A DNA stretch of 64,000 nt, taken from positions 5,057,264 to 5,121,263 of the forward strand of contig NC_092583.1 of assembly GCF_037975245.1 (NCBI RefSeq), in the 5' to 3' direction. The position numbers were made by a program, and so were the translations under genes. Numbering within the stretch: the first letter of the stretch is position 1; every line of letters starts with the position of its first letter. Under the pieces are notes generated by a model. That model was not told where the DNA came from, searched no databases, and was given only the letters and a program-made list of their open reading frames with translations. The stretch comes from Apostichopus japonicus. Lineage: Eukaryota > Echinodermata > Holothuroidea > Aspidochirotida > Stichopodidae. Below, piece by piece: positions 1 to 11,684 of the stretch.

Positions 1-636
1 CAGTGCTCGTATCTTGTTGCCTTCATGGGCTTCGGCAAAAATCGAAAAATCGAGCGTAGGGTTCATGCGGCCCCCTCCTTCATCATAATCATTCCATGCG
101 GCCCTCCTCTACAAAAGGTTGGACAACCCTGGCCTACAGTATATATTCTATACCTTTCAAGACAAAAGTTTTTCAAAATTGGTGTGTGTTTGTGCATACC
201 TATTAAAGTTCAGTATGTGTGGCCCAGCTGTACCTCTGTTAATTATAATTACAACTAAAGGTAAAACAATCTGTCTTAAAGGATGGCTTTATTTACAAAA
301 TTAAAGGATTATCCATCACATGTCAATATGTGCCTAAAATACCAGTCCATCTATGAAGAATGAGGCTGCAAGTGTTAGGTTAGTCCCTAGCAATTTTGAA
401 GTGTCTGATAAATGGTCACATAATACTTTCAACAAATGGAATACAGTCGATGTTTATCAGGCAATATCTCACAAAGTCAAGTGAGAAATACAAATTGATT
501 TTCTCGACAGGAAGAAATATGGTATTCAGAACTATTCATGCTTTTCCAGAAGCTAAACTAATTTGGCAAACCACAAAACAGTTTTCCTTTTCCTCTTCGT
601 TATATTCAACTACTCTAGCGAACTTAACCTGAGCGG
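1..636. other. Left flank, no gene recognised
   Basis: AT-rich single-copy-looking DNA to the left of the tandem duplication. Open frames here are short and match no family I know. It may be intergenic or belong to an intron of a gene beyond the left edge. Confidence 0.5.
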
Positions 637-3560
637 CATCTTCCTATCTTCGATAATTGCATAAAGTATTTAAAGTTTCCGCTACCGCCCTTACTTATAA
701 CTTAATATTCTCATTTTCGCACACCAAATGACGACTTAATTTCATATAACCTAGCAGATGACACGTAGCAAGTATATCTTAATATATATTAGTTGATATC
801 AGTAAACAAAAAAGTTGCAGCCTACTTCAGAGATGGAAGAAGTGTACATCATTATACTCATGAAGCTGGGTAACGAGGCTGGTCACGATCCAATCAGAAT
901 AATTCCAGTTTTTAAGTGTTCATGCAATTATGAGCTTGAGTTAAAGTTGGTTATTTTATGTACTTATACTTTTTATAAGTCATTCTCATTCCCACTCACG
1001 TTTTGTGGGGTAATATCCATATTATTATTCCTGTTGAAACTGGATGACTCATCACCTTTTCACTAAAATATGGAAAAGATTGTCAACATTTCCAATTGAA
1101 AAACTTGATGGTTGACTGTTCACTGTAAAAGCAGATTTTACAATTTAAGTAGAAGAACTAGGTTGCCTTTATCCATCATCCATACCACAAATGATTCGGG
1201 TTAATTCAGTAGCAAACTGATATACTGAGAGCTTCCAAGAGCTAGAAATAATTAAATGTATGCATGCAAAACGACACTGACTTGCCATATGCACCAGCTG
1301 GAAACATGATATTTGCACAATAAAATATGTAAAGGGGCCAGTACACAATGAAATGTGTTGTTCTCAGGAGGAAATATATATAAACATACACCATTTTACA
1401 GGTGGGAAGGGGGGGGGTGGAAGGGAAGTGTTGACAGATTTTGAAACGTAGCTGTATCAAGACTGACTGCAGTTACTGGCCAAGCAAAGTTCTGTAAACA
1501 AGCTAACAATAGCAATAAATACACTCAGAGTTGTAGGATGGTATTTCCAATGGTGCACAATGTTATTGGGTGGCGATCCAGGGGTAGGGAATCGAGCCCT
1601 GGGAAGCTGTAGTGTGTTCAGATAGTTTTAAACTGTTCTCTTGACATCATAGCAACTTTTGCAGGGAAAAAAGCATGTCAGAAAGAGTATACTGTAAATT
1701 TCTCTGGAATGTATTTCACAGCTCCAGTGGTGATCAAGGAGGATAAATTTATTCCCCAAGAGGCTACAGTTGTCTTCCGATATTTATTATTCTCTCATAG
1801 CAATTTTAAACTTGTGCAAAAACACATGTCAGAGAGATGAATTTAATTCCACTGGAAATGCATCTATCATCAGAACCAATGTATTACAGTGATCTTGTCC
1901 CTGTGAGGTTAAATATCAAAATGATGATCATCCTGACAGGGTGGTGATAATTTTCAACTTCAAGTTGCCATAAATGTCATCAAGATTTATCAATTCATTC
2001 CAATATATTATGGCATGCCCCATGATTCTTCTGGTAATTCTATACCGTACATTGTATTGCATAATGGAGTAATGGAGGACAAACAATTAAACACAGGACG
2101 AACTGTAAAGCTAGTATGCCAGTGACAGAGTACAGAGAAGAATTAATTCTAATTTAAATAATCTGCTCACTTTCATAACAACACATTTATTTAACTGCAT
2201 AGTGACAAAATATGATCTCATCAGTTTGAGATTCTTTCATGACAGCTGTTTGTACCATGCATAAATTACAAATAACTAAAATCTTGATTTGAGAATATTT
2301 AGTTCAAGTTAAGATGCTATAATCAAGCTTCCCATATTACTACATATGGAGGTATTATATATCAACTACAATAACCACTGAGATTCCACAATTACTTATT
2401 AAGCTGCTTACAAGTCTTACCATACATACAAATATCACAAAATTCTGCCAATAACTACAGTATGAACTCGCTCAAATCTAATGTATTATTTTATCAACAT
2501 TCTGAATTGTTCCTTAATATCAAGTTATAACTCTAACATAAATAGTTAGATCACGATAACTTTCTGCCTTGTTCTTTGCAGTGAATAAGATTGACATGCA
2601 TCTAGAGCACACTGTTTAGACAAACCCTTGAGGTTAGGCAGCATTAATATACTTGTGGACATATAACTTGAGATCGAGTACTTACTAATACTTTTTATGA
2701 TATTGAAGACAATGTACATATAGCTTTCTGATCATTATATTTAAAATTAAATAAAATAGATGACGTATTTGTCTTGTTATACTGTAACTCTTACTCTCCT
2801 TTCTGCAAATCGCAGGTTTCAGAGCTACTTCTCTAACTGAAAGGTGATCGATATAAACACCAAAGTGACCTTTAATGAAATTTACCAGTTCTTTTCATAA
2901 CAACCTTGTTTGGACTTTTATTTCCTTCCCAGCAAAAAGGTTGAATATTATTACACAGATTTGACACAAATATGAAAATCTTTTATTGGACAATTCAAGT
3001 AGATAAAATGAGAGATATTTCCTCTGCTAGCACAAAACAAGATTTTAGAAAAGAAGTCAAAACCTCTGCCTGATGAATATTCAATAGGGAAAAGCAACCC
3101 AACAAGAAAAGTCTCGACTTCAACTATGGTATATGGATATGGCTATATTATATACAGAACAAAGTGATGAATACGCTCAGTACACACTGAGACTGAGATG
3201 CTGTTTAGATCAAAGAAACTTACTAGAAATTGTAACCAGTCCTTTTGGATTGATTTTATTTTCACGTTTTGAAGAAAATCCCAAATAATTTAAATCATCA
3301 GCTGCAGTAGTTTTCCTTCATCACAAATATATGAAGGAAATGTAGAGAGAACGGCCTATTTCCTTTATACAAATACACCACAAAGGCAAAGCAATGAAAC
3401 ATTTGGATTTGAATGGCTCTATGAGTTACTACATATTAAATAAACATACTGTACAGTCAGTGAAAAAACTAACCATCTTTCCAGTTACTCATGTTTGTGT
3501 TGGTAAAATTATTCACAAACTATCGAGGCAAAGACCTAAACGCTATAAACGCTTAATTCT

Positions 3561-3790
3561 ACCAGTGAATATTTACACTTTGCTTTACAGAGAGGTACAG
3601 TAATCTTCGCTTTTAACACAGTTCTAACATAACAAAGCAAACTTTATAGCATTTTATGTATTTGTCAATGCATAGTATTGTACCAGTGAACATTTACACT
3701 TTGCTGTACAGCAAGGTAATCTTCGCTTTTACACAATCCTAACATAACAAAGCAATCTCTATGGCATTTTATGTATTTGTCAATACATGG
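3561..3790. repeat. Minisatellite, ~120-bp unit, two copies
   Basis: Two adjacent copies start at ACCAGTGAA (3561 and 3682) and run through AATCTTCGCTTTTA, TAACAAAGCAA and ATTTTATGTATTTGTCAAT. The same unit is present four times in duplication unit 2. Confidence 0.9.
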
Positions 3791-3973
3791 CAACATCTGG
3801 GACTCAGATTTGCTATCATGAGCCCACAATAAACATTTCACAAATCAGTATATCATTCTGTTACTCTGAAAGTAAATGTCTAATGGCATACCACAAACAG
3901 GGAGAGATTTGAATGATGATGGATGTTGGAGGACAGGTTGATAAGCTCTTATCATTTGTAGTGGTCACTAAGT

Positions 3974-5699
3974 TTACTACTCAGTGGCATAACCAGACTT
4001 TTTCATCTGCAGGTGCTGAGGGTGAGGGGGTGTCATTATACATACTTTTGCAATATTTCCTATTCCTCAACATTTGTATCCATAGTAACGGTACTGTTAT
4101 CAATATTTCTTTACCCAAATTGAAGTTTATTTCTGAGTGTCCTCTGCGAAATTATGAAAGGGGTAGTCCAACTAAAAATATGAACTTAATTTATTGTACA
4201 GAAAGTCACTATCCTTTTGACTGATAAACCCTGTGTGCTCTGTTCTCAAATTGTTTACAGTACATAAATAAATGTATTGTTCACAATTTGTCTAAAAAAA
4301 ACTGATGCATTTCTAATTTACAATTGGATGATTCATTTTAGCAGTAAAACTTGTTATTTGCCGAATCAAATTTAGAATTTGGATAAAATTTAAAAAATTA
4401 AATATGCTGTAGCGATGTGATTTTGACAATTGGGTTCAGTTTCTTGTCCTTTCAATTATTTTGTCTGAAGTTCTCATTTTGATCGGGACTATTCTTTCAA
4501 CAGTACAGGTTAATTAAGCATTGTCTATGATTTACTATAATTTTGATTTAAATTAATTTGTATATGAAGCTTAATCGAGTTAGGCTTCATTCATTCAGCC
4601 ACTACAAAACTGTTTGTCCAGCGCGATAGACCATCAGTTTTATTACATTAATCGGCTTAAGTCTCTACAGTCGTCGGAAACAATAACTTAGTTAGGCCTA
4701 TTCTAACGACTGATCAGTCTGTGTGAGTTTCATGTGTGCGATGTTGAAATTACACAATATGTAATTTTGCTGAATATCTAAGCCTTTTGTCCCACAGACT
4801 TTTGAATCGCCATCAGTAGCCTACACAGAGTTACCCTATCGAAAAGGAATGCAAACCACCAAATTGTAGGCTACCTATGTATAGGGGCAGAAATCGAACA
4901 AAAATGTTTTTGGCCTTTATTCACTTGATTTGGCCGGTAAATTCTCTAAATTTGACCGGTTGTGTTACAGAAAAGCCTGGCAACCCTGATGTAGGCTGTA
5001 AACTAAGTACAACTACAAACTGGTGTCACACTGTGACACCATCGTATTGTTTGTTTTGTATTACTGAGTACTGCCACAGTGCCACGGATTTGACTTGCTA
5101 GGTCACCCTAGAATTAGCTTCTATTTTGAGTGAGTTATTACCTGCTTGACTAATTTCTACCCAAAACATCAATATCAGGCTAATCATATCCAGTATTTTG
5201 AACATTTTAATACAATTTTATATGGCTAAAATCTTGGCCAATTTGATAAATCGTGAAAGCTCTGAAGCCTCTAAAGTCTACCATTTCCTATAGCTTCCAG
5301 GGGCATTGACCCTGGACCTCACCCGGGGCCCTATGATGGACCCCTGTGTCCCACGCAGATAGCTTCAAAGCATGCTTGTTGACAGGTCAATAAATTGAAT
5401 CCGTCCACCCCCCCCCCCAATTTGAAATCCTGGCTATGCGCTTGCGGACGTTAGTTATAACAATGGTATTAAGCTATAAACATACACATGATATTACAAG
5501 CATGGTAGCAGGTTATCTTGTTGCATAGCTTGTGTGGCAAGGGGAGAGCGATTGCAGGCCACCTAGAAATGACAGAAAGCAATAGGATAATATTTAATGT
5601 CAGGTGCAATTGACTGGCATTAGTTTGGGAATTCCTGTCAATTACGGATAAATGCCCCCTGCCCCCCCCCCCCCCGCTGGTTATGTCACTGTTACTACT
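3974..5699. mobile_element. Non-autonomous hAT-like DNA transposon, copy in unit 1
   Basis: The element lies at 3982-5691 (1710 bp). Its terminal inverted repeats are CAGTGGCATAACCAG at the left and CTGGTTATGTCACTG at the right. It is flanked by a perfect 8-bp target-site duplication TTACTACT (3974-3981 and 5692-5699). CAGTGGCG-type ends and 8-bp duplications are typical of the hAT superfamily. No transposase is visible: the longest inner frame (4877-5101) is unrelated to known transposases. A long C-run lies just inside the right end. The related copy at 48948-51970 shares several internal blocks, for example around 4600, 4690 and 5470-5640. Confidence 0.88.
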
Positions 5700-5917
5700 A
5701 TATTACAAACACTTCAATCAAGTTCAAGGTATGAATATTTCAGAATTTATTTTGCAGAGTGCTAACACTTTTGAGAGCATAACGAATACTGTATCTGGCA
5801 TAAAACATATCAAAATATATTTCCAGCTGTTAATCCCTGTGAGCGAAAGCTTTCAGATGATTAAAGTCAACTGAAAAGGGAAAAAAAACTATGATGGTAA
5901 TTTTAAGCAGTCTTAGA

Positions 5918-5923
5918 TTTATT
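5918..5923 (-). promoter_or_regulatory. Poly(A) signal for GPCR 1
   Basis: TTTATT on the plus strand reads AATAAA on the minus strand, about 55 bases past the stop codon of the GPCR at 5976-7001. It is conserved in unit 2. Confidence 0.6.
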
Positions 5924-5975
5924 AAAGTTGTTTTTTCTTTGGAGTCATTTACCATCCCATCATACCATTCTATAA

Positions 5976-7001
5976 TTAGCCAATAGAAGCTACTACTACC
6001 GTGGTGGTGTTAGCCGGCAGTCTTTCGGGGTGACATATGTACTTGAGACTAAAAGCTCTACGGAAATTTTTGTTCATTCCAGCATAAATTAAAGGGTTGA
6101 AGACTGAATTAGAGAAAGCAAAAATCAAGCAGAAAGCAGTGAGTCCACCGGGTTTCACCTTTCCGATTGTAGAAAGATGTAGGATGAAGGAAGGAGACCA
6201 ACAGAGGAGGAAACAGAAGAAGACCAAAGCAGTCATTTTGGTGACAGCTATCTCCTCCCGTGAGAAACCTTTCGGTTTGCTCTGCGTGTTCAGCATATTC
6301 GCTGCACTTCGAGTACTCTGAAGACGGAGCTTGGCGGAACGGATCTTCTTGAAAGTGAGGATGAAAAATATGGGCGTGGCGATCCCACAAGATTCAAAGA
6401 CAGTTAGTAGGAGTAGGGTCTTATACCACCACGATTGTCTGTTAGTCTCGACGATACCGCAGCCTCCCAACTCGGGGATGAAATCAATCTCACCGAATCC
6501 GAAGAAAGGAAGGCAGACAAGAAATATAGAGTACACCCAAACAAAACCAAGGATGATTCCTGTACCAAACCGTCCCCAGTACTTCAGGTAGGTGTGGCGA
6601 GGCTGGGTGATGATGAAATAACGATTTGCAGCGATGACTTGTAGACTGTTAACGGATATAGTGATGAATGTCACCAGAGAGAAGAAGGATGCCTTGCATA
6701 TGGTACGGTGTTCCTCGTGGAACTCCATGAAACGGAAACGAGAGAAAAGCAGAGGTATGCTGATCAGGACGGTGCCTGTGTCGGTCAGAGCTAAGCTGGC
6801 GACCAGGGCATTGGCCGTGGTCTGCAGCCGTTTGACACGCAGTATGGTGTAGACAGTGAGCAGGTTACCGACAGATCCGATCACGACTACCAAAGCTACA
6901 AACACAGTCATAAGGCTGACGACGAATGGATTATCACTGCCATTGGTGATATCCTTTTCACTTAGGGAGATGTTCAGCGACGCTTCCATGACGGTCGTCA
7001 C
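5976..7001 (-). CDS. Rhodopsin-like (class A) GPCR, melatonin/Tre1-Moody-like, copy 1
   Basis: A 341-residue seven-helix receptor expected in the plasma membrane. Approximate helices: 29-53, 64-85, 102-124, 146-167, 195-217, 252-276 and 285-306. Class A marks are GN at 45-46 in TM1, LALTD with Asp74 in TM2, the Cys102-Cys181 pair for the extracellular disulfide, CWSP at 267-270 in TM6 and NPLIY at 302-306 in TM7. The TM3 motif is NRY (126-128) instead of DRY, as in melatonin receptors and insect Tre1; melatonin receptors, however, usually have NAxxY in TM7, so a Tre1/Moody-type orphan is as likely. N-glycosylation sequons are at Asn10 and Asn20. The coding part is one exon; a splice acceptor lies 27 bases before the ATG, so the 5' UTR is split. 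The ligand cannot be told. The second copy is at 13706-14731. Confidence 0.93.
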   Translation of the reverse strand: MTTVMEASLNISLSEKDITNGSDNPFVVSLMTVFVALVVVIGSVGNLLTVYTILRVKRLQTTANALVASLALTDTGTVLISIPLLFSRFRFMEFHEEHRTICKASFFSLVTFITISVNSLQVIAANRYFIITQPRHTYLKYWGRFGTGIILGFVWVYSIFLVCLPFFGFGEIDFIPELGGCGIVETNRQSWWYKTLLLLTVFESCGIATPIFFILTFKKIRSAKLRLQSTRSAANMLNTQSKPKGFSREEIAVTKMTALVFFCFLLCWSPSFILHLSTIGKVKPGGLTAFCLIFAFSNSVFNPLIYAGMNKNFRRAFSLKYICHPERLPANTTTVVVASIG

Positions 7002-7028
7002 GATATAAGGAAGCCGACAGACGTAGTC

Positions 7029-7030
7029 CT
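7029..7030 (-). other. Splice acceptor before GPCR 1 coding exon
   Basis: On the minus strand, TTTGTTTCATTTAG precedes GACTAC, giving an exon start at 7028 with 27 bases of 5' UTR before the ATG. The upstream exon was not located. The same site occurs at 14759-14760 in unit 2. Confidence 0.6.
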
Positions 7031-7540
7031 AAATGAAACAAACACTATAGTGATATAATTCATCTACGACTAGTTATAATCAGTCTGAATAAAATTCATC
7101 CCTTTCATAAAGTCCACATACAGAGTAGTAATAATCAACTCAAGGCTGTAGGTCATCAAAATGCAAAATTTCCAGTGCACAAGGTCTGAGAAAAAGGTTC
7201 CTGAAAACACTACATCTTGACCCAAATAAAGTACAAATAGGTTCAAAATTGTCCCAAGTTTTCCTTAAAACAAATTTGTTGCATGTTCCAAAACTTATGT
7301 CACAAAATTCCAACTTGGACTACTTTGTTCGGGTGAAACTAAGCTTCTTCCAAGGTAACGTTAATTAAAGGGTTCGATAAAAGTCACACAGAACTAGGAT
7401 ACTTTAAACTCATCATATATAAACTGTCTGACCATTTATGTGAGGAAAGACAAGCTGGCAACATTCCAACAGGAACTGCTAAAATGTATTAAATAGCTGT
7501 TATTTTTTAAAATAAACTTAAAATTGTCCCTACCAGTTGT

Positions 7541-7575
7541 ATATATATTTATACATATATATATCTACATATATT
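7541..7575. repeat. AT/ATAC microsatellite-like stretch
   Basis: Alternating TATA and ATAC units upstream of GPCR 1, with the corresponding stretch near 15268-15302 in unit 2. Confidence 0.6.
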
Positions 7576-10500
7576 CTTGTTGAAAAATAATTCAGCCAAA
7601 GCAAAACATCATCTACAGTATGAGTTGCAAAGTATTTTTTTATGATTCAATTCAGCAAAACATTGGTTTCTTGTTTCATACTCTCGTTGCGACAGTTAAA
7701 CTCACTCTCATTTTTGCGCTTTTCACAACTTTGTATTTCTGCTTTCCTCTTGTAATTGTTATCCACGGTTCTACACACAGGAAATAAGTAGTAACGGCTG
7801 AATATAGCTGGTTCTAGATTGAATGAAACCTTTGTTTAGCCATCCATTAACTTCTCCGTCACCATGGCTATGCAAATGTAAATGGTTAAAACATCACTTC
7901 CATAGCTGCAGTAAACGCAACTCAGATATCCTTAACTCGTAAACAGCGCAAATCCAAACAACACATCGACTGTTTGTACAGCTAAACAAACAAAGTCAGA
8001 ATGATCGCAGAAGTATCTTCATATCGTTCTCATGTTTTATTGTTTGTTAAGTGCGGAAGAAATTGTGGGCTTTCTCTTAGGGAAAGGTAACAATCACAAG
8101 ATGATGTTTCCTCCAGTTAATTTCAAATTTGCGCAAAACTGCTCGTATGTGAATCATCTTCCTATCTTCGATAATTGCATAAAGTATTTAAAGTTTCTGC
8201 TACCGCCCTATAACTTAATATTCTCATTTTCGCACACCAAATGATGACTTAATTTCATAAAACCTAGCAGATAACACGTAGCGAGTATATCTTAATATAT
8301 TTAGTTGATATCAGTAAACAAAAAAGTTGCAGCCTACTTCAGAGATGGAAGAAGTCTACATCATTATACTCATGAAGCTGCGTAACGAGAATGGTCACGA
8401 TGCAATCAGAATTATTCCAGTTTTTAAGTGTTTTGTGCAATCATGATCTTGATTTAAAGTTGACAATTTTATGTACTTCAATTTTTATATATCATTCTCA
8501 TTCCCACTCACGTTTGTGGAGTAATATCCATATTATTATTCCTGATTAAAATGGATGACTCATCACCTTTTCACTAAAAAATGGAAGAGATTGTCAGCAT
8601 TTCCCATTGAAAAATTTGATGGTTGAACTGTTCATTGTTAAAGCAGATTTTACAATTTAAGTAGAAGAGCTAGGTTGCTTTTATCCATCAATCCATATGA
8701 CAAATGATTCGGGTTAATTCAGTAGCAAACTGATATACTGAGAGCTTCCAAGAGCTAGAAATAATTAAATGTATGCATGCAAAACGACACTGACTTGCCA
8801 TATGCACCAGCTGGAAACATGATATTTGCACAATAAAATATGTAAAGGGGCCAGTACACAATGAAATGTGTTGTTCTCAGCACCATTTTACAGGTGGGAA
8901 GGGAGGGGGGGGTGGAAGGGATGTGTATACAGATTTTGAAACGTAGCTGTATCAAGACTGACTGCAGTTACTGGCCAAGCAAAGTTCTGTAAACAAGCTA
9001 ACAATAGCAATAAATATACTCAGACTCATAGGATGGTATTTCCAATGGTGCACAATGTTATCGGCTGTCGATCCAGGGGTAGGGAATCAAGCCCTGGGAA
9101 GCTGTAGTGTGTTCAGATAGTTTTAAACTGTTCTCTTGACGTCATAGCAACTTTTGCAGGGAAAAAAGCATGTCAGAAAGAGTATACTGTAAATTTCTCT
9201 GGAATGTATTTCACAGCTCCAGTGGTGATCAAGGAGGATAAATTTATTCCCCAAGAGGCTACAGTTGTCTTCCGATATTTATTATTCTCTCATAGCAATT
9301 TTAAACTTGTGCAAAAACACATGTCAGAGAGATGAATTTAATTCCACTGGAAATGCATCTATCATCAGAACCAATGTATTACAGTGATCTTGTCCCTGTG
9401 AGGTTAAATATCAAAATGATGATCATCCTGACAGGGTGGTGATAATTTTCAACTTCAAGTTGCCATAAATGTCATCAAGATTTATCAATTCATTCCAATA
9501 TATTATGGCATGCCCCATGATTCTTCTGGTAATTCTATACCGTACATTGTATTGCATAATGGAGTAATGGAGGACAAACAATTAAACACAGGACGAACTG
9601 TAAAGCTAGTATGCCAGTGACAGAGTACAGAGAAGAATTAATTCTAATTTAAATAATCTGCTCACTTTTATAACAACACATTTATTTAACTGCATAGTGA
9701 CAAAATATGATCTCATCAGTTTGAGATTCTTTCATGACAGCTGTTTGTACCATGCATAAATTACAAATAACTAAAATCTTGATTTGAGAATATTTAGTTC
9801 AAGTTAAGATGCTATATCAAGCTTCCCATATTAGTACATATGGAGGTATTATAAAACAACAACAACTAAGATTCCACAATTTATTATTAAACTGCTTACA
9901 AGTCTTACCATACATACAAATATCACAAAATTCTGCCAATAACTATGAACTCGCTCAAATCTAATGTATTATTTTATCAACATTCTGAATTGTTCCTTAA
10001 TATCAAGTTATAACTCTAACATAAATAGTTAGATCACGATAACTTTCTGCCTTGTTCAGATTTGCAGTGAATAAGATTGACATGCATCTAGAGCACACTG
10101 TTTAGACAAACCCTTGAGGTTAGGCAGCATAAATATACTTGTGGACATATAACTTGAGATCGAGTACTTACTAATACTTTTTATGATATTGAAGACAATG
10201 TACATATAGCTTTCTGATCATTATATTTAAAGTTAAATAAAATGGATGACGTATTTGTCTTGTTATACTGTAACTCTTACTCTCTTTTCTGCAAATCGCA
10301 GGTTTCAGAGCTACTTCTCTAACTGAAAGGTGATCGATATAAACACCAAAGTGACCTTTAATGAAATTTACCAGTTCTTTTCATAACAACCTTGTTTGGA
10401 CTTTTATTTCCTTCCCAGCAAAAAGGTTGAATATTATTACACAGATTTGACACAAATATGAAAATCTTTTATTGGACAATTCAAGTAGATAAAATGAGAA

Positions 10501-11044
10501 ATATTTCCTCTGCTATCACAAAACAAGATTTTAGAAAAGAAGTCAAAACCTCTGTCTGATGAATATTCAATAGGGAAAAGCAACCCACCAAGAATAGTCT
10601 TGACTTCAAATATGGTATATGGATCTGGCAATATTATATACAGAACAAAGAGATGAATAAGCTCAGTACACACTGAGACTGAGATGCTGTTTAGTTCAAA
10701 GGAAACTTACTAGAAATTTAAATGAGTCCTTTTTGATTGATTTTATTTTCATGTTTCTTATGAAAATCCCCATATAATGTTAATCATCAGCTGCAGTAGT
10801 TTTCCTTCATCACAAATATATGAAGGAAATGTTAAGAGAACGGCATATTTCCTTTATACAAATACACCACAAAGGCAAAGCAATGAAACATTTGGAATTG
10901 AATGGCTTTATGAGTTACTACATATTAAATGAACATATATTCGGTGAAAAAACTAACCATCTTGCCAGTTACTCATGTTTGTGTCGGTAAAATTATTCAC
11001 AAACTATCGAGGCAAAGATCTAAACGCTATTAACGCTTAATTCT

Positions 11045-11500
11045 ACCAGTGAACATTTACACTTTGCTGTACAGAGAGGCAATCTTCGCTTTTAACACAG
11101 TCCTAACAGAACAAAGCAATCTCTATGGCATTTTATGTATTTGTCAATGCATAGTATTGTACCAGTGAACAGTAACACTTTGCTGTACAGAGAGGTAATC
11201 TTCGCTTTTAACACAGTCCTAACATAACAAAGCAATCTCTATGGCATTTTATGTATTTGTCAATGCATAGTATTGTACCAGTGAACAGTAACACTTTGCT
11301 GTACAGAGAGGTAATCTTCGCTTTTAACACAGTCCTAACATAACAAAGCAATCTTTATGGCATTTTATATATTTGTGGATGCATGGTATTGTACCAGTGA
11401 ACAGTAACACTTTGCTGTACAGAGAGGTAATCTTCGCTTTTAACACAGTCCTAACATAACAAAGCAATCTCTATGGCATTTTATGTATTTGTCAATACAT
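11045..11500. repeat. Minisatellite, ~116-bp unit, four copies
   Basis: Copies start at 11045, 11161, 11277 and 11393, so the period is 116. The inner three copies share GAACAGTAACACTTTGC, which replaces the GAACATTTACACTTTGC of the first, so the extra copies came from one of their own number. The array is orthologous to the two-copy array at 3561. Confidence 0.92.
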
Positions 11501-11684
11501 GGCAACATCTGGGACTCAGATTTGCTATCATGAGCCCACAATAAACATTTCACAAATCAGTATATCATTCTGTTACTCTGAAAGTAAATGTCTAATGGCA
11601 GACACAAACAAGGAGAGGTTTGAATGATTATGGATGTTGGAGGACAGGTTGATAAGCTCTCATTGTATGTAACGGTCACTAAGG

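Larger units (their letters stand above)
637..8158. repeat. Segmental tandem duplication, unit 1
   Basis: First of two direct repeats of a GPCR-bearing block. Unit 1 begins after CATC at 637-640 and ends at CATC 8155-8158, where unit 2 starts with the same TTCCTATCTTCG sequence seen at 641. Contents in order: noncoding DNA (641-3560), a two-copy minisatellite, a hAT-like element, the GPCR coding exon, and its upstream noncoding region (7031-8158). The noncoding stretches hold only short chance open frames. The 1650-2200 part is nearly identical to unit 2 (two differences in about 560 bases by eye), while the GPCR exon and hAT element differ more. Confidence 0.95.

Noticed and set aside
4877-5101. 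74-codon frame inside the hAT-like element as a transposase remnant
   Set aside because: No transposase motif (no BED finger, no DDE or hAT dimerisation region). The matching frame in unit 2 begins elsewhere and is shorter, as expected for a chance frame.
6097-6852. Plus-strand frames of 69-86 codons across GPCR 1, and their twins in GPCR 2
   Set aside because: They are antisense shadows of the receptor coding exon and encode nothing recognisable.
7870-7877. ATGCAAAT octamer upstream of both GPCRs (also 15596-15603) as a regulatory site
   Set aside because: It is conserved only because the whole region was duplicated. An 8-mer in AT-rich DNA is expected by chance.
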